Assembly: GCF_937981445.1 (NCBI RefSeq)
Contig: NZ_CALJON010000034.1
Coordinates: 1 to 64,000, forward strand
Direction of reading: 5' to 3'
Origin: an uncultured Veillonella sp.
GTDB taxonomy: Bacteria; Bacillota; Negativicutes; Veillonellales; Veillonellaceae
DNA length: 64,000 bases
Shown here: piece by piece, positions 52,017-60,079 of the stretch
Layout of the letters: each line of letters starts with the position of its first letter
How positions within the stretch are numbered: position 1 is the first letter of the stretch
Position numbers and translations under genes: made by a program
The notes under the pieces: model-generated
The model's database searches: none
What the model saw: the letters and a program-made list of their open reading frames with translations, nothing else
What the model was told of the DNA's origin: nothing

Positions 52017-52472
52017 ATGAAACGGTATAGATATAACATCATTAAAGAAATAGTACAATCTCGTTCCATTGAAACTCAGGAAGAATTAGCTCAAGCATTA
52101 GCGGAGCGCGGTATTGAGGTCACTCAGGCCACTGTATCACGTGATATCAAGGAGCTTATGCTCATTAAAATTCCTACCGGTGATGGTCATTATCGCTATG
52201 CCTTATCTCCAGAAGAGAATGTGCTTTTATCTAGTAATCGCATTCATCGTTTATTCCAGGATTCCATTACGCGCGTTGATTTTAGTATTAATCAAATTGT
52301 GCTTCACACCTTACCAGGGTCTGCGCAGGCCGTGGCATTTGCTATTGACCATGCGAAGTGGAATGAAATTATTGGTACTATTGCAGGGGACGATACAATA
52401 TTACTTATTGCGCGTTCCATTGAAGAAGTTCAACCTGTATTAAAACGAATTTCTGATTTAATGAAGGGATAA
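52017..52472 (+). CDS. argR: Arginine repressor ArgR/AhrC
   Basis: ArgR binds arginine and represses arginine synthesis operons. The N-terminal winged helix (SRSIETQEELAQALAERGIE with VTQATVSRDIKELMLIK) and the C-terminal hexamerisation domain (NQIVLHTLPGSAQAVAFAID, then GTIAGDDTILLIAR with the arginine-binding Asp pair) are complete. Length 151 is exact. The gene lies directly before recN, as in most Firmicutes, although no arginine genes are near. Confidence 0.96.
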   Translation: MKRYRYNIIKEIVQSRSIETQEELAQALAERGIEVTQATVSRDIKELMLIKIPTGDGHYRYALSPEENVLLSSNRIHRLFQDSITRVDFSINQIVLHTLPGSAQAVAFAIDHAKWNEIIGTIAGDDTILLIARSIEEVQPVLKRISDLMKG

Positions 52473-52478
52473 TTTCAT

Positions 52479-54149
52479 ATGTTACTACAGATGGGGATTC
52501 GCAATTTTGCCCTCATTGAACAGATGAATTTAACATTTTCTAAGGGCATTACTATTTTTACTGGTGAAACTGGGGCCGGTAAATCCATTCTCATGGATGC
52601 GCTTAGCATCCTCTTAGGTGAGCGGGCGAGTAATGAATTTATTAGACATGAAAAAGACTCCTTTGTCATTGAAGGAGTCTTTGACATTGCTGATAATTCA
52701 TCATTATTAACTCTATTAGAAGCTAAGAATATAGTAGTAGAAGACGATGGCGTCTTAATTTTATCGCGCTCTTTTAATCGCCAGGGTAAGTCTAATATTC
52801 TCGTAAATGATCAGCCCATACCATTAAAAGCATTACGGGAAATAGGTTTATACTTGGCTGATATTCATGGACAATACAATAATCAAATGCTCCTCAATGG
52901 GGAGACGCACCATCGCTATTTAGATGAATATTCAGAGGAAAGTAAAGCAGTTTACGCAAACTATGCTAATGCGTTTAAAGCCTATGAATCGGCCAAAAAA
53001 GCCTATGAAAATTTAGAGACCATGGCTGCTGAACGAGCTCGTGAAATGGATATGTTGCGCTTTCAAATTGATGAAATTGAAGAGGCTCAATTGCAACCAG
53101 GTGAAGATGTTGCTTTAAGTGCTGAATTAAAACGCTTAGATAGTTTTGAGCAATTAGACAAAGTATTAGGTGCCTGTTATACGGCATTTTACAGCGATCG
53201 ACATGCCATATTAGATGCCGTTAATTCTGTTAAGTCAGAAGTGCTTGATTTAGTCTCCATTGATGAAGGCCTTAAAGATACGTCTGAACTGTTAAATTCG
53301 GCATATTTTCAATTAGAAGAAGTGGCTCAAGCCCTTGATCGATATCGCGATACCATTTCCTATGATGAGGAGCGCTATGCCTACTGTCAGGAACGGGATT
53401 CTTTGCTATATGGCTTAAAACGAAAATATGGAGAAACTATAGAGGCTGTTTTAGATTTTGAAGAACAGGCTCAAAAGCGCTTAGAAGAACTAGAAGCTCA
53501 AAGCTTTGCGCGGGACGAATTGGCTCAGGCTGTAGAGGAGAATAAAGTAAAGGCAGAACGTGCACTACTGACCTTACGTGATTTGCGGAAAACGAATGGA
53601 ATGCGCATTGCTAACGAATTGCAAGCTCAATTAGTAGACTTAGGCATGCCTAATGCACAGATTCTTTTTGACATTGAAGACAGTGATGAATTAAATCGCC
53701 TAGGGGCTAAGCGCATTGAATTGCTCTTTAGTGCCAACAAAGGGGAAGGCTTATTACCTCTGCATAAGGTTGCTTCTGGGGGCGAAATTTCGCGTATTGC
53801 CTTGGCTTTTAAAACAGTCTTTAATGATCAATCTTTGAAGACTTTAGTATTTGATGAAATTGATGTCGGTATAAGTGGTGATATTGCATTGCGTGTGGCA
53901 AGCAAAATTTTACAAATAAGTAAGAATAATCAAGTTTTTTGTATTACTCATTTACCACAGACGGCTAGTATTGCGGATGACCATTATCACCTATATAAGC
54001 ATGAAGTGGACGGGCGCACTGTTTCTCAGATTAGAGGATTTACACCTCACGACCATGAAGAGCAGATTGCGCGCATGATGTCGGGACAAAACTTCTCTCA
54101 TACCGCTTTAGAAACGGCCCGTGAAATGATTGCTCATTTCAAAAAATAA
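52479..54149 (+). CDS. recN: DNA repair protein RecN
   Basis: RecN is an SMC-like ATPase acting in double-strand-break repair. Walker A is GETGAGKSILMDALSILLG (about 29-47), a long coiled-coil middle (about 150-370) follows, and the C-terminal head has SGGEISRIALAFKTVF (signature) and FDEIDVGISG (Walker B). Length 556 is normal. It begins 6 bases after argR. No LexA box is evident immediately upstream. Confidence 0.96.
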   Translation: MLLQMGIRNFALIEQMNLTFSKGITIFTGETGAGKSILMDALSILLGERASNEFIRHEKDSFVIEGVFDIADNSSLLTLLEAKNIVVEDDGVLILSRSFNRQGKSNILVNDQPIPLKALREIGLYLADIHGQYNNQMLLNGETHHRYLDEYSEESKAVYANYANAFKAYESAKKAYENLETMAAERAREMDMLRFQIDEIEEAQLQPGEDVALSAELKRLDSFEQLDKVLGACYTAFYSDRHAILDAVNSVKSEVLDLVSIDEGLKDTSELLNSAYFQLEEVAQALDRYRDTISYDEERYAYCQERDSLLYGLKRKYGETIEAVLDFEEQAQKRLEELEAQSFARDELAQAVEENKVKAERALLTLRDLRKTNGMRIANELQAQLVDLGMPNAQILFDIEDSDELNRLGAKRIELLFSANKGEGLLPLHKVASGGEISRIALAFKTVFNDQSLKTLVFDEIDVGISGDIALRVASKILQISKNNQVFCITHLPQTASIADDHYHLYKHEVDGRTVSQIRGFTPHDHEEQIARMMSGQNFSHTALETAREMIAHFKK

Positions 54150-54159
54150 ACAAAAGTGT

Positions 54160-54188
54160 TTGACGGTAGGACAAAATAATATTATACT
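54160..54188 (+). promoter_or_regulatory. Promoter of the dapB-asd-dapA operon
   Basis: TTGACG and TATACT are separated by exactly 17 bases, shortly after the recN stop codon. This is one of the best promoter matches in the window. Confidence 0.8.
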
Positions 54189-54194
54189 ATTAAT

Positions 54195-54340
54195 AATCGT
54201 TTAAAATATACTTTTGTTCACAAATAAATAGAAGTATTATGTAATTTATTATTAACTATCTTGCTCTTATAGTGGATATAAGAAGGGTGGTTTAGGTTGT
54301 AAAACCGAGATCAGTGGTAGCTAATCCACTGGTCTTTTTT
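54195..54340 (+). promoter_or_regulatory. T-box-like attenuator leader upstream of dapB
   Basis: The leader holds a hairpin CTTATA/TATAAG, then AAGAAGGGTGG resembling the start of the T-box sequence. Next come a GGTTT/AAACC pairing and a terminator GATCAGTGG/CCACTGGTC (54309-54334) with six T. A further upstream stem pairs ATACTT with AAGTAT. The leader is short for a T-box (about 145 bases) and I see no clear specifier loop. Conditional termination before dapB is well supported; the sensor class is not. Confidence 0.55.
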
Positions 54341-54356
54341 CTTAGGAGGGATACGG

Positions 54357-55154
54357 ATGACAACAGTAATGGTTTGTGGCACAACAGGTAAAATGGGACG
54401 AGAAGTTGTGAAGGCTGTCACTAAAGACCCAGAACTGACCTTAATTGGTGGCATTGATCCTAGTGCAGCAGGTGAAGATTTAGGTCTTGCAGCAGGCATA
54501 GACAAGCTAGGTATACAAATTGATGCCTCTTTAACTGACGCCCTCACTAAGCGAAAGCCAGACGTAATAGTGGATTTTACAACACCAGCCATTATCTTTG
54601 AAAATGCTAAAACTGTACTCGAAGCCGGTGTTCATATGGTAATTGGTACTACAGGCCTTACTGCAGAGCAACGAGCTGAATTGGCTACTATTTGTGAACG
54701 CACAGGGGCTAATTGCTTAGTAGCTCCTAATTTTTCACTAGGTGCCGTTATGCTCATGAAAACAGCAGCTGAATTAGCGCCCTATTTCCCAGATGTGGAA
54801 ATTATTGAACTCCATCATAATCATAAATATGATGCCCCATCTGGTACGGCAGTGTTAACGGCTAAATTGATCAACGAAGCTAAAGAAGCAGCTCAAGTTA
54901 AAGCTTCAGAAGATAAGACTCGTGAAAGCTTACCAGGGGCTCGCGGCGCTAAGGTAGATGATGTTACTATTCACAGCGTACGCCTTCCAGGCTATGTAGC
55001 ACATCAGGAAGTACTATTTGGTGGCTATGATGAAACATTGACCTTGCGTCATGATTCCTTGAGTCGTTTATCCTTTATGCCAGGTGTTGTATTGGCATGT
55101 AAAAAGATTAAAGAGAAAAAAGGTCTCGTATACGGACTGGAACATTATTTATAA
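54357..55154 (+). CDS. dapB: 4-hydroxy-tetrahydrodipicolinate reductase
   Basis: DapB reduces hydroxytetrahydrodipicolinate on the way to diaminopimelate and lysine. The NAD(P) motif CGTTGKMGREV is at residues 6-16; VDFTTPA, IGTTGL, APNFSLGAVMLM and the substrate site ELHHNHKYDAPSGTA (catalytic His pair and Lys) follow. Length 265 is normal. TTAGGAGGG precedes the ATG. It is the first gene of dapB-asd-dapA, an unusual but sensible order: asd and dapA supply its substrate. Confidence 0.96.
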   Translation: MTTVMVCGTTGKMGREVVKAVTKDPELTLIGGIDPSAAGEDLGLAAGIDKLGIQIDASLTDALTKRKPDVIVDFTTPAIIFENAKTVLEAGVHMVIGTTGLTAEQRAELATICERTGANCLVAPNFSLGAVMLMKTAAELAPYFPDVEIIELHHNHKYDAPSGTAVLTAKLINEAKEAAQVKASEDKTRESLPGARGAKVDDVTIHSVRLPGYVAHQEVLFGGYDETLTLRHDSLSRLSFMPGVVLACKKIKEKKGLVYGLEHYL

Positions 55155-55181
55155 AACTAAAATAGAGCGGGAGAGATACAC

Positions 55182-56222
55182 ATGAGAAAACCAAATGTAG
55201 CGATTTTAGGTGCCACTGGCGCAGTAGGACAAGAATTTATTACTTTAATTGAGGAGCGCAATTTTCCTTTTGAAAATTTAAAATTATTAGCTTCAGCTCG
55301 CTCCGCTGGCAAGGAATTAACTGTAGCCGGTAAAACCTATGTTGTGGAGGAAGCCACTCCCGAATCTTTTGAAAACATTGACATTGCTTTATTTGCAGGT
55401 GGTTCCATTTCTAAGACTTTGGCTCCTGAAGCAGTAAAGCGTGGCGCTATTGTTATCGATAACTCCAGTGCCTTTCGCATGGACCCTAATGTGCCATTAG
55501 TGGTGCCAGAAGTTAATCCAGAAGATATTGACACTCATAAAGGGATTATTGCCAATCCGAATTGTTCTACTATTATTATGGCATTAGGTTTAAAACCTTT
55601 ATATGATTTATCTCGTATTAAACGTATCGTCGTAAGTACTTATCAGGCCGTGTCTGGTGCTGGTAAAGAAGGTATTGATGAACTAACTAATCAAGTGATG
55701 CAAGTTAGTAAGGGCGATAGTACAGAAGAACTAGAGGCTCATATTCTTCCTTGTGCATCTGATAAGAAACATTATCCTATTGCCTTTAATGTAATTCCTC
55801 AGATTGACGTTTTCCTTGATAATGACTATACTAAGGAAGAAATGAAAATGGTCAATGAAACACAGAAGATTTTCCATGATGAGGCCATTGAAATTGTACC
55901 TACAACGATTCGCATTCCTGTATATCGTTCACATTCTGAGTCTGTTCTTGTAGAAACAGAAGAACCTGTAAGTGTAGCTGATTTTAGAGCAGCCTGTGAG
56001 GCCTTCCCAGGACTTATTGTAAAAGATAATCCTAAAGACCAAGAATATCCAATGCCTTTATATACATCTAATCATAATGATTGTGAAATCGGACGTATCC
56101 GCAAAGATTTATACAATGATCGAGGCATGAATTTTTGGATTGTCGGGGACCAAATTCGCAAAGGTGCTGCTTTAAACGCATTACAAATTGCAGAATATAT
56201 TATTGAAAAACAAGCATTTTAA
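55182..56222 (+). CDS. asd: Aspartate-semialdehyde dehydrogenase
   Basis: Asd reduces aspartyl phosphate to aspartate semialdehyde, precursor of lysine, threonine and methionine. It shows GATGAVGQEFI (10-20), SARSAGKEL, SSAFRMDPNVPLVVPEVN, the catalytic cysteine in ANPNCSTIIMAL (near 131) and catalytic His region RIPVYRSHSESV. Length 346 is typical. GGGAGAG lies before the ATG. It feeds both DapA here and Hom at 29564. Confidence 0.97.
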   Translation: MRKPNVAILGATGAVGQEFITLIEERNFPFENLKLLASARSAGKELTVAGKTYVVEEATPESFENIDIALFAGGSISKTLAPEAVKRGAIVIDNSSAFRMDPNVPLVVPEVNPEDIDTHKGIIANPNCSTIIMALGLKPLYDLSRIKRIVVSTYQAVSGAGKEGIDELTNQVMQVSKGDSTEELEAHILPCASDKKHYPIAFNVIPQIDVFLDNDYTKEEMKMVNETQKIFHDEAIEIVPTTIRIPVYRSHSESVLVETEEPVSVADFRAACEAFPGLIVKDNPKDQEYPMPLYTSNHNDCEIGRIRKDLYNDRGMNFWIVGDQIRKGAALNALQIAEYIIEKQAF

Positions 56223-56255
56223 TAAGCTTTTTGATTCCTATAAGGAGGTTCCTCT

Positions 56256-57140
56256 ATGAAAACCTTAGGTCGTGTACTAACTGCTATGATTACACCATTT
56301 ACTGCTGACGGAGCAGTTGATTTTGATGGAGCTCTTAAATTAGCCAAGTATTTATTAGCCAATGGGTCAGATGGTTTGATTGTTTGTGGTACTACAGGGG
56401 AAAGTCCTACCATTGATAATGAAGATAAATTAAAATTATTTAAGCTCATTGCTAGCGAATGTGGGCAGCAAGGAACTATTGTAGCTAATACAGGTTCTAA
56501 TAATACGGCGCGTTCTGTGGAATTTACGGCTGCTGCCTCTAAAACTGGTGTGCATGCGGTAATGGCTGTTGTGCCTTATTATAATAAACCTAATCAAGAA
56601 GGTTGTTATTTACATTTTAAAGCCATTGCAGAAGCTACTGACTTACCAGTCATTGTCTATAATGTGCCAGGCCGCACTGGTGGCTCTATTACGCCAGAAA
56701 CGATTGCCCGCCTTAATAAAGTGGCACCTAATATTTGTGCTGTAAAAGAAGCGAGCGGTGATATTTCAGTAGCGCAACGCATTTATCATTTATTGCCTGA
56801 AGGCTTTATGATTTATAGTGGTGATGATGCCTTAACCTTGCCAATGGTTGCTATTGGTGGATTGGGAATTATTTCTGTAGCAGCTCATGTAGTGGGCCGT
56901 GAAATGAATGATATGTTAAAAGCCTATGAAGCAGGCGATGTAGCTTTGGCAAAAGATATTAATGAACAGTTACAGCGTGTATGTAAGGCTATGTTTGTTA
57001 CTACGAATCCGATTCCTGTAAAATACGCTGTGCGCCAATTAGGTTTGCCAGCCGGTCCATATCGTTTGCCTATGTGTGAACCAAATGATAAGGAAAAATC
57101 TGTTATAGATGAAGCCATTGCGCCATATTTAAATCGTTAA
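56256..57140 (+). CDS. dapA: 4-hydroxy-tetrahydrodipicolinate synthase
   Basis: DapA condenses pyruvate with aspartate semialdehyde. The Schiff-base lysine is in AVKEASGDI (near 164), the Tyr and Arg of the site in IVYNVPGRTGG, and the N-terminal GTTGESPTI binds the carboxylate. Length 294 is normal. AAGGAGGTTCC precedes the ATG. Two 23-base repeats start a few bases after its stop codon, then a strong terminator ends the operon. Confidence 0.97.
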   Translation: MKTLGRVLTAMITPFTADGAVDFDGALKLAKYLLANGSDGLIVCGTTGESPTIDNEDKLKLFKLIASECGQQGTIVANTGSNNTARSVEFTAAASKTGVHAVMAVVPYYNKPNQEGCYLHFKAIAEATDLPVIVYNVPGRTGGSITPETIARLNKVAPNICAVKEASGDISVAQRIYHLLPEGFMIYSGDDALTLPMVAIGGLGIISVAAHVVGREMNDMLKAYEAGDVALAKDINEQLQRVCKAMFVTTNPIPVKYAVRQLGLPAGPYRLPMCEPNDKEKSVIDEAIAPYLNR

Positions 57141-57146
57141 TCCTAG

Positions 57147-57260
57147 GAACTGGAATTAACAGGAAAATAGAACTAGAATTAACAAGAAAATATAAGCAAA
57201 ATACAATCAAAATATAAGCAAGTATAAAAAATAAGCCAGTATAGGCCAAAATATTATCAA
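57147..57260 (+). repeat. Tandem repeats after dapA
   Basis: Two 23-base units (57147-57169 and 57170-57192) share GAACTnGAATTAACAnGAAAATA and differ at two positions. Looser copies of TAAGCAAnATA follow up to about 57250. No ORF is present. Confidence 0.7.
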
Positions 57261-57265
57261 AAAGA

Positions 57266-57324
57266 AAAAGCGAACACTTGTTTTCTTGACCCCATAGGGG
57301 TTAAAGGAACAAGTGTTCGCTTTT
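57266..57324. terminator. Strong bidirectional terminator between dapA and lexA
   Basis: AAAAGCGAACACTTGTT pairs with AACAAGTGTTCGCTTTT over 17 bases. A small inner hairpin ACCCC/GGGGT sits in the loop. Confidence 0.93.
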
Positions 57325-57469
57325 ATATATATGGAGAAATTAATGTAAAAAAACCTAAAATATAATGTAAAAAATAATGTAAAAAATTATACAGAAATAA
57401 AGGGTAAAATAATAGAGCCTATATAAATGAATATATAAGCTCTATGTAGAATTAATAGTAGTTAACACA

Positions 57470-58153
57470 TTAAATATGATCGCGAATGAGACCGATAACT
57501 TTACCTTCAATCTGGCAATCTTTAGTGTAAATTGGCTGAAATTCGCTATTTTCTGGTTGTAAACGGATACGATCAGCTTCACGATAGAAACGTTTTACTG
57601 TGGCTTCATCATCAATGCGAGCTACTACAATATCGCCATTATTAGCTGTAGATTGGTTGCGAACGATGAGTAAATCGCCTTCGAACATGCCAATATCGCG
57701 CATAGATTCGCCTCTAACGCGCAATAGGAAGCATTCCGAATTGCCAATTAAAGATAGAGGAAGGGGCACCGTAGACTCTTGGTTTTGAATTGCTGTAACA
57801 GGGAGGCCAGCTTGTACTGTGCCAATGAGAGGTACAACGCGAAGCTTGGATTGCATCATTTCAAATGTATCAGAAGAGGTGACTTGATTATCTTCTGATT
57901 TGGCAACTGGGGGTACATATTTTTGTTTCATACCGACTACAGTGATGGAGCGATTTTTATTAATATCGCGTTTAATATAGCCAAAACGCTCTAATGTATT
58001 GAGATGACTTTGCACTGTAGATGTAGAGCTTAAGCCCATATAGTTGCAGATTTCGCGCACGCTAGGGCAGCGATACTTTGTCTGTAAAGACTCAGTAATA
58101 TATTCTAAAATACGTTTTTGTTTGGGATTAATATCAGTTGCTGGTCGTCTCAA
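57470..58153 (-). CDS. lexA: LexA SOS repressor
   Basis: LexA represses the SOS regulon and cleaves itself when RecA is activated. The N-terminal winged helix includes CPSVREICNYMGLSSTSTVQ (29-48). The cleavage bond is Ala115-Gly116 in VQAGLPV, and the catalytic pair is Ser150 (GESM) and Lys187 (ATVKRF). Length 227 is slightly longer than usual because of the linker. The start is TTG at 58153, 8 bases after GAGAGG; no ATG upstream is in frame. It is divergent from the YneA-like gene with operators in between, so it is probably autoregulated. Confidence 0.96.
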   Translation of the reverse strand: MRRPATDINPKQKRILEYITESLQTKYRCPSVREICNYMGLSSTSTVQSHLNTLERFGYIKRDINKNRSITVVGMKQKYVPPVAKSEDNQVTSSDTFEMMQSKLRVVPLIGTVQAGLPVTAIQNQESTVPLPLSLIGNSECFLLRVRGESMRDIGMFEGDLLIVRNQSTANNGDIVVARIDDEATVKRFYREADRIRLQPENSEFQPIYTKDCQIEGKVIGLIRDHI

Positions 58154-58256
58154 GGGGAAAACCTCTCATTCATAAAAAAAGAACAAAAATACTTATATAT
58201 GGATACATAGTAAAAATATAGTATTACTATTATAACAAACTATTTAACTTAATACT

Positions 58257-58286
58257 ATTATAATTCGAACATTTAAAGATTGTCAA
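58257..58286 (-). promoter_or_regulatory. lexA promoter
   Basis: On the minus strand a perfect TTGACA and a perfect TATAAT are 18 bases apart. The spacer contains AATGTTCGAA, half of a LexA-type operator, so bound LexA would block the promoter. Confidence 0.85.
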
Positions 58287-58299
58287 ATAAATGTTCGAA
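58264..58299. promoter_or_regulatory. Paired LexA-type half-sites (12-bp inverted repeat)
   Basis: TTCGAACATTTA and TAAATGTTCGAA form perfect 12-base inverted arms separated by 12 bases. The core GAACAT/ATGTTC is the Firmicute LexA-box half. The repeat covers the lexA promoter, including its -35 box. Confidence 0.75.
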
Positions 58300-58306
58300 A
58301 AATAAC

Positions 58307-58336
58307 TTGACCGAACATTTATTCGCGTGTTATAAT
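58307..58336 (+). promoter_or_regulatory. Promoter of the YneA-like gene with LexA-type operator
   Basis: TTGACC and TATAAT are 18 bases apart and CGAACATTTATTCG (58312-58325) fills the spacer. Further half-sites GAACAT (58349) and ATGTTC (58369) lie downstream. The arrangement predicts LexA repression of the gene at 58466. Confidence 0.75.
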
Positions 58337-58465
58337 TTGCTTGTAAGAGAACATACATACTACACTAAATGTTCGATATTACTATTTAAGTTACTATTAA
58401 TAGCAACTGGTTTTAAGAGATTTTGTTAGGATTTAGGGATATATAGAATATGTGAGGCGAGTACA

Positions 58466-58777
58466 ATGAAAAGAGATTTTATTATTGCATTAGGTATGTG
58501 TTTGACTTTATTAGTAGGCTTTTTTACATCCACTACAAATGCTGAATTAGATGTACATAATGTAAAGATTGTGACTGTAAAATCAGGCGACACATTATGG
58601 GACATTGCATCAGCTAATTCAACTAATGATATTGATGTGCGTGAAATGATTCATGCCATGAAAGAGTTAAACCAACTTGATGAGTCAGTAACATTAGAAC
58701 CTGGTAGTACCTTGAAAATTCCTACCATTCAAACAAATGATGGTCAAGCATCTCATTACGTGGCCACCAAGGAATAA
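58466..58777 (+). CDS. YneA-like SOS cell-division inhibitor (LysM protein)
   Basis: The 103-residue protein has an N-terminal hydrophobic segment (about 5-24, signal or anchor) and one LysM domain starting VKSGDTLWDIASANS (about 37-52) and ending LEPGSTLKIPT. Size, architecture and divergent placement next to lexA match YneA of Bacillus subtilis, which delays division during DNA damage. LexA-type operators in its promoter agree with that. Sequence similarity outside LysM cannot be judged by eye. TGAGGCGAG precedes the ATG. Confidence 0.8.
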   Translation: MKRDFIIALGMCLTLLVGFFTSTTNAELDVHNVKIVTVKSGDTLWDIASANSTNDIDVREMIHAMKELNQLDESVTLEPGSTLKIPTIQTNDGQASHYVATKE

Positions 58778-58816
58778 TTAACAATATAGACTCGATACAT
58801 AATAAAACGATTTTTC

Positions 58817-58840
58817 CTTAACTGATTATAATCAATTAAG
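58817..58840. repeat. 24-base near-palindrome
   Basis: CTTAACTGATTATAATCAATTAAG is almost self-complementary, with mismatches only at one symmetric position pair. It lies between the YneA-like gene and the terminator before the recombinase gene. Function unknown; it could be a protein-binding site. Confidence 0.4.
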
Positions 58841-58897
58841 CGTTATATACAGTAAGATCACTCCCGATTTGCACTGTTTATATATACAACTGAATAG

Positions 58898-58936
58898 AAA
58901 AAGGAATTCACAAGCGGCTTGTGGATTCCTTTTTTG
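58898..58936. terminator. Bidirectional terminator
   Basis: GGAATTCACAAG pairs with CTTGTGGATTCC (one G-U), with A-tract before and T-run after. It serves the YneA-like gene and the convergent recombinase gene. Confidence 0.9.
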
Positions 58937-58951
58937 TTTTATTTTGTTGTA

Positions 58952-59947
58952 TTAACGCCTTTGTTTAAAAATCGTATTAATGGCATTATTTTCAAAGCGG
59001 CTGGCCTCATTAATATAGCGTCGTACCATATTAACACTATGATGGCGTGTTTGTCGCATAATATTACGTTCTTCCACGCCAAAGGCGGCTGCTGTAGTAG
59101 CAAAACCATGACGAAGGCTATGGGCGCCATACATTTGAGGGTCAAGACCAATTAGGCTGACATATTTTTTTACAATCTCAGCAATGCTCTTATCACTAAT
59201 AGCTGTTTTGCGTAAGGTCATTTTCTTCGTAAAACCTCTGAAAATTGGACCACTTTTAATACCATAATACCGGAGCCACTCCTTGAGGGCCCTTACAGCG
59301 CAAAATTCAGCGTTTTCTATATAAGGGATGGCTACAACGGCACCTTGGCCTTCTTGGTCGGCTTTTGAAGCTTCCACAAAGATTTCCATACCTTGAGGAG
59401 AGAAGCTCAGATTTTCTACCTCAATAGCGCTTAATTCGCTGCGTCTAAAGGCGCCCATAAAGCCTACGAGTAAAATAGCTTTATCGCGGAGCTTAACTAT
59501 AGGATCTAAGTCTAATGAATCCATCTCTTCAAATATATCTTCTAAATCTTCTAATAAAATAGGCGTTTTACCTTGCTGATAGGTCCCTTTTAAGCGGCGT
59601 ATGCCACGTAGGGCTGATTTAACTAAAGAAGACTTACAGGGATTATCAGGTATGCCAGAGGCGTTAAAGTTTTCTGAAATAGCGCTAATACGACGTGATA
59701 TAGTATTGGCTTTAGCATTGTCGGCTAAATCATTAATGTAGTTAGCAATAGTTTCAGGCGTAGCTGGAAATGCTATGGTTTTATTTAGTTCACACCAATA
59801 TACAAAATCATCCCAGTCAGATTCATAGGCATTGATTGTATTTTCTGATTTTGATAGTAAAATGCTTTGTTTAGCTTTCTGTGAGAGTTTGGAGCTAGCC
59901 ATAAGTATTTCGTTGTCACGCAAGTAGAAATGCTTGTTAGAGGCCAA
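58952..59947 (-). CDS. Cre-like tyrosine site-specific recombinase
   Basis: The 331-residue enzyme has a SAM-like core-binding domain (about 30-120, with NTINAYESDWDDFVYWC) and a catalytic domain. Its residues are Arg168 (FRRSEL), Lys195, His276 and Arg279 (HSLRH), His302 and nucleophile Tyr311. The stretch VNMVRRYI around the tyrosine resembles the Cre sequence VNIVMNYI, as do YWCELN and FPATPE in the N-terminal domain. The start is TTG after AAAGGGGG; an internal ATG lacks a ribosome site. No phage or plasmid genes adjoin it, so it may be a chromosomal recombinase. A lox-like palindrome lies 32 bases upstream. Confidence 0.88.
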   Translation of the reverse strand: MASNKHFYLRDNEILMASSKLSQKAKQSILLSKSENTINAYESDWDDFVYWCELNKTIAFPATPETIANYINDLADNAKANTISRRISAISENFNASGIPDNPCKSSLVKSALRGIRRLKGTYQQGKTPILLEDLEDIFEEMDSLDLDPIVKLRDKAILLVGFMGAFRRSELSAIEVENLSFSPQGMEIFVEASKADQEGQGAVVAIPYIENAEFCAVRALKEWLRYYGIKSGPIFRGFTKKMTLRKTAISDKSIAEIVKKYVSLIGLDPQMYGAHSLRHGFATTAAAFGVEERNIMRQTRHHSVNMVRRYINEASRFENNAINTIFKQRR

Positions 59948-59978
59948 AATAGGAGCCCCCTTTCATTTTTATATAAAA

Positions 59979-60015
59979 AATTACTTCCGATAATATATCG
60001 TTATCGGAAGTAATT
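59979..60015 (-). terminator. Perfect 15-bp palindrome: terminator, possible recombination site
   Basis: AATTACTTCCGATAA and TTATCGGAAGTAATT flank a 7-base spacer TATATCG. On the minus strand it is followed by seven T, so it can terminate the D-lactate dehydrogenase transcript. Arm length, spacer size and position beside a Cre-like recombinase gene also fit a tyrosine-recombinase core site. Confidence 0.75.
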
Positions 60016-60019
60016 ATAT

Positions 60020-60062
60020 CATAGGACCTAAGGTAAGTCAAATTGACCTACCTAGACCTATT
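60020..60062. promoter_or_regulatory. Second imperfect palindrome (operator-like)
   Basis: GGTAAGTCAA and TTGACCTACC form an inverted repeat, extended outward by AGGACCTA and TAGACCT. It lies between the dehydrogenase stop codon and the terminator palindrome, an odd place for an operator. Confidence 0.4.
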
Positions 60063-60079
60063 AGTATAATCAAAGATTA

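Noticed and set aside
58817..58840. Palindrome as chromosomal dif site
   Set aside because: It does not show the 11-6-11 layout or the conserved XerD-side sequence of Firmicute dif sites.
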